5,206 bases of DNA, from the NCBI GenBank assembly GCA_008501545.1, contig QQUM01000280.1, positions 1 to 5,206 of the forward strand. Direction: 5' to 3'. The stretch comes from Calditrichota bacterium (GTDB lineage: Bacteria; Zhuqueibacterota; Zhuqueibacteria; Zhuqueibacterales; Geothermadaptataceae). Positions 1 through 5,206 of the stretch are shown here, piece by piece (position 1 is the first letter of the stretch; every line of letters begins with the position of its first letter). The notes under the pieces were generated by a model. The model ran no database searches and was not told the DNA's origin. It saw only the letters and a program-made list of their open reading frames with translations. The position numbers were made by a program, and so were the translations under genes.

Positions 1-896
1 GGAGCCCCGACTCACCCAGTCTATACAACGCACAACTTCGCTTATTTAAGTCCGGCACGCTCATAGACAGCATTTGGAGTTATTTTGGAGCAAACGAATA
101 CAGCATAAATGCCCAGCCTGAAAACAACCATTCTATATTATTAAACGATGAAACGCTTCCCCAGCTCGCAATTGAGCACTATGGATTTTGGCCAGACGGG
201 ATGATCACCCCACCATCAGACAAGGCAGTTTATGCTGACATCCAGGCTATTAAAAATATGGGTTTTAATCTTATAATCAACAGGAGTGAAATGCCTTCGG
301 ATCGGTGGTTTTACTGGTGTGATAAAATCGGCATTCTCGTTTGGCAAAACTATAAAAGTGATTACAACCAACAACATAAGCCTGTTGAAGATAATTTATA
401 CAAATTATCAACGCATCCGTCACTAGTGGCACTTACCGGTGGCACAGAAATGAACTTCCAAAGTAAGGACAAGATGTCTGTTCACTCGGCAAAATATTTC
501 ATTTCTCCAAAAAATGAAGGAAAAATCCAAATTTTATATATTAATCCCGATACAGCTATCTCATCTTTTGATTTTGATAACTACAACTACTCATCAATTG
601 GGTTGGGCGATGAAATAGAGAAAGCTTGGGAAAAGGTGGAAGATGTCTCGCAAATCGGTAGTGATCCGGAAAAATTTTCAATTGCAGCAATCGCTTATAA
701 CACCAGTAATTACAACAAAATCTTTGTATTAGCACAACAATTCGCTCGAGAAAATGGAATTAGCACAATTGTTTATCCCCAACTATGCGATTTACCCGGT
801 CAAAAGTTAGGCTTACAAACCGAGGATAGGCGTGCATTTAAAGTAAACCTGGAGCAAATGTTAAAAATAAATCACAGCCTAATGAATTATAACTAA
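1..896 (+). CDS. Glycoside hydrolase family 2-like protein, C-terminal part (5' end outside window)
   Basis: The frame is open from the left edge (first full codon at position 3) to the TAA at 894-896, giving 297 visible residues. The ATG at 201 is internal, not the start, because recognisable GH2 sequence lies upstream of it. Visible residues 1-9 (SPDSPSLYN) and 26-29 (SYFG) match the end of the GH2 immunoglobulin-like domain. GFWPDG (61-66), DRWFYWCDKIGILVWQ (100-115) and HPSLV (138-142) match the first half of the GH2 TIM barrel. GISTIVYPQLCD (252-263) and GLQTEDRRAFKV (270-281) resemble the barrel end, so the C-terminus looks natural. GH2 enzymes hydrolyse beta-galactosides, beta-mannosides or beta-glucuronides, often after secretion; the substrate cannot be told here and any signal peptide is outside the window. 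Oddity: the usual Asn-Glu acid/base motif reads GGTEMNF (146-152, Glu149), and I cannot find the nucleophile motif (GEFGG or similar). It may be a divergent or inactive GH2 protein. Family assignment is fairly sure; activity is doubtful. Confidence 0.8.
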   Translation, partial: SPDSPSLYNAQLRLFKSGTLIDSIWSYFGANEYSINAQPENNHSILLNDETLPQLAIEHYGFWPDGMITPPSDKAVYADIQAIKNMGFNLIINRSEMPSDRWFYWCDKIGILVWQNYKSDYNQQHKPVEDNLYKLSTHPSLVALTGGTEMNFQSKDKMSVHSAKYFISPKNEGKIQILYINPDTAISSFDFDNYNYSSIGLGDEIEKAWEKVEDVSQIGSDPEKFSIAAIAYNTSNYNKIFVLAQQFARENGISTIVYPQLCDLPGQKLGLQTEDRRAFKVNLEQMLKINHSLMNYN

Positions 897-2077
897 AGCT
901 GGATGCGAAAAGTAGCCCCTTCACCTGGTTGAGATTCTCTTAATGTCAGCTTCCCACCGTGGTATTCCTCAACGATTCTTTTCGCCAGGTTTAATCCCAG
1001 GCCCCATCCCCTTTTCTTCGTACTAAAACCAGGACGAAAAATATTTTTCTTCGTTTTGGAATCCATCCCTCTGCCGTTATCAATAACATCAATAATAAAA
1101 GGTTTTTTACCAATGCCTTTCTGGGCTTTAATTGTTACAACACCATCTTGTGTCCCTATTGCATCAAGTGCATTTTTCACCAAGTTCTCAAGGACCCACT
1201 GAAAAAGATTGGCATTAACAGGAACCTTTTCAGTCAGGGATGAATCAGTCTGCAGTTTAACTTTTTTATGCATCTGCGGTAATCGTCGGTTATAATATTG
1301 CAAAACAGCCGCTATGATTTCATTCACGTTTTCGGGTTTGATGTCTGGTTTTGATCCGATCTGGGAAAAGCGCTGTGCTGCTGTTTCCAGTCGTTGCACA
1401 TCTTGCTCTATTTCATTGATGATTTTAATTTTTTCTGGCTCATCTTCGCATCTGTCCTTCAACAAGGTGGACCAACCCATAAGTGATGAGATAGGCGTTC
1501 CTAACTGGTGAGCTGTTTCTTTTGCCATGCCAACCCAAATAAATTGCTGCTCGCTATGGCGGATGCTATTGAAGCCGAAAAATCCGATTAAAATGAAAAG
1601 AGCAACCGCGCCTAACTCAAAATAAGGCAGCCATTGCAGTTCTCTCACAGACTCTGAATCGCCATAGATTAAATAACCCAATACATAATCTTCATATTTT
1701 AATGGTAATGGATCAATTTCATTTTTCATCGCATCTGCAATTTTCTTCACCGCAACTAGGGCTTCTGGTGATGTATCATCGCCTGAAACCGCAAGCCCCT
1801 TCCATCCTGTGGGCATACCATCACTATCCGTTAATATGATTGGAAATGTGGTTCGCTTAATAATTTCCTCAAAAATAAAATTAAGATTTTCATCATTTGG
1901 AGAAGAGACCGCCTGTTCATAGAATTGTACATAAAATTCGAGTATTCCCCTGGCTTCGTTCCGAAGTTCATCTACAAGCTTTTGAGTGTAAATCAACACG
2001 GCCGAAACGAGTAATAACCCAGCGACAAATAAAAATGACTTAAATTGGGATCGAAGTTGGTAAAGTTTTGTTTTCAT
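893..2077 (-). CDS. Membrane-bound sensor histidine kinase (394 aa), no response regulator adjacent
   Basis: A complete two-component sensor kinase, expected to autophosphorylate on His190 and pass the phosphate to a response regulator. A basic N-terminus precedes membrane segment 1 (about residues 14-30). A probable extracytoplasmic sensor region of about 120 residues follows (31-149), with no domain I recognise, then membrane segment 2 (about 150-169). The H-box is AKETAHQLGTPISSLMGW (185-202), with His190 encoded at 1508-1510. The HATPase_c domain shows the N-box ENLVKNALDAI (297-307), the G1 box DVIDNGRGMD (330-339), an F-box around FRPGFS (347-352) and the G2 box GWGLGLNLAK (357-366). 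All motifs are intact. There is no HAMP or PAS domain between membrane segment 2 and the H-box, so the cytoplasmic part is compact. The ATG at 2075-2077 is chosen because it places a typical signal anchor at the N-terminus; I see no clear Shine-Dalgarno sequence before it. The stop overlaps the end of the convergent GH2 gene by 4 bp. The stimulus and partner are unknown. Confidence 0.93.
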   Translation of the reverse strand: MKTKLYQLRSQFKSFLFVAGLLLVSAVLIYTQKLVDELRNEARGILEFYVQFYEQAVSSPNDENLNFIFEEIIKRTTFPIILTDSDGMPTGWKGLAVSGDDTSPEALVAVKKIADAMKNEIDPLPLKYEDYVLGYLIYGDSESVRELQWLPYFELGAVALFILIGFFGFNSIRHSEQQFIWVGMAKETAHQLGTPISSLMGWSTLLKDRCEDEPEKIKIINEIEQDVQRLETAAQRFSQIGSKPDIKPENVNEIIAAVLQYYNRRLPQMHKKVKLQTDSSLTEKVPVNANLFQWVLENLVKNALDAIGTQDGVVTIKAQKGIGKKPFIIDVIDNGRGMDSKTKKNIFRPGFSTKKRGWGLGLNLAKRIVEEYHGGKLTLRESQPGEGATFRIQL

Positions 2078-2123
2078 AAAATGTCTATAGCGATGTGAAG
2101 GTTGACCGTACGAAAGGAGTGAT

Positions 2124-2208
2124 AATGCCGTGCTGTGCTGACTATTTTTCTCGATTCTGCTCCAGCTTTGCTTTCTGCTCGCTCTGCAGCAAAGCCCGGC
2201 ACGGCATT
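2124..2208. repeat. Nested inverted repeats in the suhB-kinase spacer
   Basis: The 158-bp gap between suhB and the kinase gene contains two nested perfect inverted repeats. The outer arms are 2124-2133 (AATGCCGTGC) and 2199-2208 (GCACGGCATT), 10 bp each. The inner arms are 2165-2172 (GCTTTGCT) and 2188-2195 (AGCAAAGC), 8 bp each with a 15-nt loop. GCCCGG occurs twice, at 2194-2199 and 2211-2216. On either strand the RNA could fold into a long hairpin with a large internal asymmetry. Neither stem is followed by a run of T, so it is not a classic intrinsic terminator. It might end or process the mutS2-suhB transcript, protect its 3' end, or be a copy of a dispersed palindromic repeat. The repeats are read directly; the function is unknown. 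Confidence 0.6.
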
Positions 2209-2235
2209 CCGCCCGGTTTAAGTCGAGTTGAAATT

Positions 2236-3063
2236 TTACTCATCTTCGTTGTCAAGTTCTGGAAAGATCATAGCGAGCTCATTAAGCATAAAATCGTGTA
2301 TATGTCTGTTTGTGGCGACAATATTGCCAGTCTGCCAAAAATTTTCATCTGGCCTGAATCCTGTCACTTTTCCGCCAGCCTCGTTTATTAACAAAATCCC
2401 TGCTGCAATATCCCATTTATGTAGATCCAATTCCCAAAAACCCTCAAAACGACCAGCCGCCACATATGCGAGATCAAGGGCTGCAGAACCCATACGCCGA
2501 ATTCCCCGAACCTGGTGAAAAAAACGCTTGAAACTCTCCAAATAGGGATCGATTTGATCTTTACACCGGAATGGAAAGCCTGTTGCTAAAAGGCTATGGC
2601 CTAAATTGGTATTGTTCGATACCACGATTCGGCTACCGTTGTAAAATGCGCCGCCATTTTTAATAGCTGTAAATGTTTCCGGACGCATTGGATCATGAAC
2701 CACACCGACGACAGGATCATTATTTAACATGACTGCTATAGAGACTGAAAATGCACGAACTCCATGTAAATAATTCGTTGTACCGTCAAGTGGATCGATA
2801 ATCCATTGATAGGGTTCTTTACCTTCAAAATCACCACCTTCTTCTCCCAGAATTTTGTGGCCAGGATATTTATCCAGGATATAATCAATGATTGCACGCT
2901 CTGCTCTTCGATCGACTTCAGTAACAAAATCAAAATCCGCTTTTTCATTGACCTCATAATATTTTACACGCGAAAGATGTGTTTGCAGCGTCCCTCCACC
3001 AATCTGCGCGGCATTCACTGCCACTGCGAGTAAATCATTTAATGAAAGTATGCCCTCGGGCAT
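2236..3063 (-). CDS. suhB: Inositol monophosphatase family protein, SuhB-like (275 aa)
   Basis: A complete member of the Mg2+-dependent, Li+-sensitive inositol monophosphatase family, which removes phosphate from myo-inositol 1-phosphate and related sugar or polyol phosphates in the cytoplasm. The metal-binding motifs are all present: DFVTEVD (45-51), GEE with Glu74 (73-75), motif A DPLDGTTN (90-97; Asp90 and Asp93 as metal ligands), and motif B WDIAAG (217-222, Asp218). Further SuhB-like blocks are ATGFPF (160-165), the run ALDLAYVAAGRFEGF (195-209), and GNIVATN (246-252). The length is close to that of E. coli SuhB (267 aa), and the similarity runs from end to end. The C-terminus is acidic (PELDNEDE). 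The ATG at 3061-3063 has a strong Shine-Dalgarno sequence 7 nt upstream. The gene begins 13 bp after mutS2, so the two are probably co-transcribed. In E. coli SuhB also takes part in rRNA transcription antitermination; whether that applies here is unknown. HisN-type histidinol-phosphatase activity within the same superfamily is a less likely alternative. Confidence 0.94.
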   Translation of the reverse strand: MPEGILSLNDLLAVAVNAAQIGGGTLQTHLSRVKYYEVNEKADFDFVTEVDRRAERAIIDYILDKYPGHKILGEEGGDFEGKEPYQWIIDPLDGTTNYLHGVRAFSVSIAVMLNNDPVVGVVHDPMRPETFTAIKNGGAFYNGSRIVVSNNTNLGHSLLATGFPFRCKDQIDPYLESFKRFFHQVRGIRRMGSAALDLAYVAAGRFEGFWELDLHKWDIAAGILLINEAGGKVTGFRPDENFWQTGNIVATNRHIHDFMLNELAMIFPELDNEDE

Positions 3064-3070
3064 GATGGTT

Positions 3071-3076
3071 CTCCTC
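3071..3076 (-). promoter_or_regulatory. Shine-Dalgarno sequence of suhB, abutting the mutS2 stop codon
   Basis: On the - strand the order is mutS2 TAA (3079-3077), GAGGAG (3076-3071), seven bases, then the suhB ATG (3063-3061). The motif is a strong anti-Shine-Dalgarno match at ideal spacing and starts directly after the stop, so a ribosome ending on mutS2 covers it. This fixes the suhB start and suggests translational coupling or re-initiation. Confidence 0.8.
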
Positions 3077-5206
3077 TTACATTAATTTTACGCAAGTGAC
3101 GCCCACATCACCTTGCCCCAACGCCGCCGGACCGAAATCATGTACATTGGGATGGTTTTGCAGAAATTCTGCTATCGCCTTGCGTAAAGCACCAGTACCT
3201 TTTCCGTGTACAAGTCGCACCTCATCCCAGGCATGCACAATAGCTTCGCTAATGAATCGATCGGCTTCGCTAATGGCTTCATCTGCGCGTTTCCCCCGCA
3301 AGTCCAATTCCTGCATGACTGGTTTCGGATTCTTGTAATGAACGCTGGCTTTCGTTTTCTTTCTTTTCGATAATTCCAGTTCCGATAACGGCACTTTCAA
3401 GCGTAAACTTCCAGCTTGAATAGCGACCATATTTCTATTATTGGGTTTCTCCAGTACTATTATTTGCGTTTGCTGTTTTTTCCAAAGCATAGTTTGACCT
3501 GGAGATACCTTTTCCTTGCTTATAGTATTTTCATCATTTTCTGTATTGGCATGGTGGAGTTCTGCTTTTCTGGCAGCAACATCCTCATTTTGTATTTTAA
3601 GCTTATGCTTTGCATCGCGGATAACTTCGCTTGAAGCTTGATTTTCACGAATCGCACGAATGATCGATTCAATTGTAGCATTTGTTTTTTGCAGTAGTTC
3701 TTCGGATTCAGCGATTGCTTTCGCTTGTAAGGCACGTCTATTTTTCTTCAGTTCTTCTGCGCGATCGCGATAAAGCTTAACCATTCCCTGCAGGCGTGTC
3801 TCATTCAGTTCATTGTTTCTCAGAAGCATTTCCTGTTTATGCAGCTTATTTTCCAGATCGGCAATAAGTTTTTCTACACGGCCTTTTTCAGTTCCCACAA
3901 GCTTGCGCTCGTTTTCAATAAGCTCTTCATTTAATCCAACACGGTTGGCAATTTCAAAAGCATAGCTTGAACCTGGAATCCCAAGTCGAAAACGATACGT
4001 TGGCCGCAATGTATCGATATCAAATATCATACTACCATTTTCAACACCGGAAGTACTATGCGCATATTCCTTCAATGCGCCATGGTGCGTTGTTACAATA
4101 GATAATACCCCACGTGTAGTAAGTGCCTGTAATGAGGCAAGCGCCAACGCAGTGCCCTCATCTGGATCTGTACCAGAACCCATTTCATCGATGAGAACGA
4201 GATCGTTTTTAGACGAAGATTCGAGCATGGTTCGCAGACGTCGCATATGCGAGGTGAACGTGGATAAATCGTCTTCGATAGACTGTTCATCGCCGATATC
4301 AACGAATAACCGGCCCCAAATGCCAATTTCCGAATCTGCACTCGCTGGTACATGTAATCCCATTCGTGTCATCAAGACGACCAGGCCAACAGTCTTCATT
4401 GCTACGGTCTTTCCTCCAGCGTTTGGTCCGGAAATGACGAGAGTATTAAATTTTTTCCCTAAAGATATCGATAAGGAAACAACATCCTCCTGCTTATGGT
4501 ATTTTTCAAGAAGAAGTGGATGGCGTGCAATTTCCAGATGCACGATTCCGGAATCCGTTACAAAACATGGATTACAAAGAAAATCTCGTGAATAAAGCGC
4601 CCGTGCACGAATTTCATCCACCTGTATCAATATTTCATAATTTCCTATCAGTTCATCCAAGTGTGTACGTGCTATTTCACACAAATTGAATACAATTCGC
4701 TCTATTTCAATTCTCTCTCGGGTTTCAAATTGCCTAACCGAGTTATTAAGCTCGACGATCTCTACTGGCTCAATAAAAAATGTCTGTCCGCTCGAAGACT
4801 GGTCGTGTACAATACCTTTGATTTTTCTTCGGTATTCGTCTCTAACCATAAGTACCTGTCGTCCTTCGCGCATCGAAATCACTTGATCCCGTAGCATATC
4901 CTTTATACTATTACTCTTGAGAATTCTTTCCAGTCTTTGTCTGACTTTTTGTTGTGCTGTACGAATCTCCTGCCGAATAGTGCGCAATTCTGGACTTGCT
5001 GAATCCAATATTTCGAGGCTTACTGGATCGACAGATTTTTTCAGAGCTGATTCCAGATCTTTTACAGGTTGTAAATTTTTAACAATTTGCCAAAGATGCG
5101 GGATTCTTTCATGTTGAGAGCGTAGAAAAGACAATACCTTGCGAGCATTTTCTCCAAGCTTGCCAAGCTGTATTAATTTCTCGATTGAAACTACAGCACC
5201 TTCTAC
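3077..5206 (-). CDS. mutS2: MutS2 family ATPase/Smr nuclease (5' end outside window)
   Basis: The frame is open from the right edge to the TAA at 3077-3079, giving 709 visible residues; MutS2 proteins are usually near 780, so roughly 70 N-terminal residues are missing. The TTG at 5132-5134 is internal: the 24 residues before it continue the MutS2 N-terminal helical region. Counting from the edge, the order is: MutS core helices (1-220) with the lever/clamp motif SSSGQTFFIEP (137-147); the ATPase with Walker A GPNAGGKT (260-267), an ABC-type signature STFTSHM (315-321), Walker B LVLIDE (336-341) and TTHH (372-375); a long charged coiled coil (about 424-559); a small KOW-like beta segment ending LKVPLSELEL (603-612); and the C-terminal Smr domain with LDLRGKR (634-640) and HGKGTGALR (667-675). 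It lacks the mismatch-recognition domain of MutS1. Relatives suppress homologous recombination (Helicobacter, Thermus) or rescue collided ribosomes (Bacillus). All ATPase and Smr motifs are intact, so it should be functional. It is followed closely by suhB. Confidence 0.96.
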   Translation of the reverse strand, partial: VEGAVVSIEKLIQLGKLGENARKVLSFLRSQHERIPHLWQIVKNLQPVKDLESALKKSVDPVSLEILDSASPELRTIRQEIRTAQQKVRQRLERILKSNSIKDMLRDQVISMREGRQVLMVRDEYRRKIKGIVHDQSSSGQTFFIEPVEIVELNNSVRQFETRERIEIERIVFNLCEIARTHLDELIGNYEILIQVDEIRARALYSRDFLCNPCFVTDSGIVHLEIARHPLLLEKYHKQEDVVSLSISLGKKFNTLVISGPNAGGKTVAMKTVGLVVLMTRMGLHVPASADSEIGIWGRLFVDIGDEQSIEDDLSTFTSHMRRLRTMLESSSKNDLVLIDEMGSGTDPDEGTALALASLQALTTRGVLSIVTTHHGALKEYAHSTSGVENGSMIFDIDTLRPTYRFRLGIPGSSYAFEIANRVGLNEELIENERKLVGTEKGRVEKLIADLENKLHKQEMLLRNNELNETRLQGMVKLYRDRAEELKKNRRALQAKAIAESEELLQKTNATIESIIRAIRENQASSEVIRDAKHKLKIQNEDVAARKAELHHANTENDENTISKEKVSPGQTMLWKKQQTQIIVLEKPNNRNMVAIQAGSLRLKVPLSELELSKRKKTKASVHYKNPKPVMQELDLRGKRADEAISEADRFISEAIVHAWDEVRLVHGKGTGALRKAIAEFLQNHPNVHDFGPAALGQGDVGVTCVKLM

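Noticed and set aside
201..203. ATG as the start of the GH2-like gene
   Set aside because: In-frame GH2 sequence (SPDSPSLYN, SYFG, GFWPDG) lies upstream up to the window edge, so the ATG is internal.
1314..1511. + strand open frame within the kinase gene
   Set aside because: It is antisense to the H-box region of an intact histidine kinase and has no independent support.
2078..2100. TATAGA as a -10 box for the kinase gene on the - strand
   Set aside because: It sits only about 7 nt from the ATG and has no recognisable -35 partner at the right distance; too weak to annotate.
2078..2235. Integron attC site or classic intrinsic terminator in the palindromic spacer
   Set aside because: No RYYYAAC/GTTRRRY core pair flanks the arms, and no T-tract follows either stem on either strand.
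4152..4595. 147-codon + strand open frame
   Set aside because: It lies wholly antisense to the MutS2 ATPase domain, whose Walker motifs are intact on the - strand; its translation shows no family features.
5132..5134. TTG as the start of mutS2
   Set aside because: The frame stays open to the window edge and the 24 upstream residues fit the MutS2 N-terminal helices, so this codon is an internal Leu.

Overview
The window holds four protein genes and no RNA gene, CRISPR array or insertion sequence that I can recognise. The gene set is a MutS2-type ATPase, a SuhB-type phosphatase, a histidine kinase with an ETAHQLGTPISSLMGW H-box, and a glycoside hydrolase family 2 (GH2) protein. By eye the sequence is moderately AT-rich. 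Together these suggest a Gram-negative bacterium of the Bacteroidota or a neighbouring FCB-group phylum. That placement rests mainly on the kinase H-box style and is an inference with low to moderate confidence.

Layout, left to right: (1) the 3' part of a GH2-like gene on the + strand runs off the left edge and ends at 896. (2) A complete membrane histidine kinase gene lies on the - strand (2077 down to 893), tail to tail with the GH2 gene and overlapping it by 4 bp. (3) A 158-bp intergenic stretch (2078-2235) contains two nested inverted repeats. (4) A complete suhB-like gene lies on the - strand (3063 down to 2236). (5) mutS2 lies on the - strand, runs off the right edge at its 5' end and stops at 3077, only 13 bp before the suhB start.

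mutS2 and suhB look like one transcription unit: the Shine-Dalgarno sequence of suhB directly follows the mutS2 stop codon. The kinase gene lies downstream in the same direction, beyond the structured spacer, and may or may not share the transcript. No response regulator lies in the window. The GH2 gene belongs to a different unit coming from the left.

Most of the window is ordinary housekeeping or regulatory sequence, and I do not see a convincing undescribed system. The points most worth a second look are the GH2-like protein, whose catalytic motifs are altered or not recognisable, and the palindromic element between suhB and the kinase gene.
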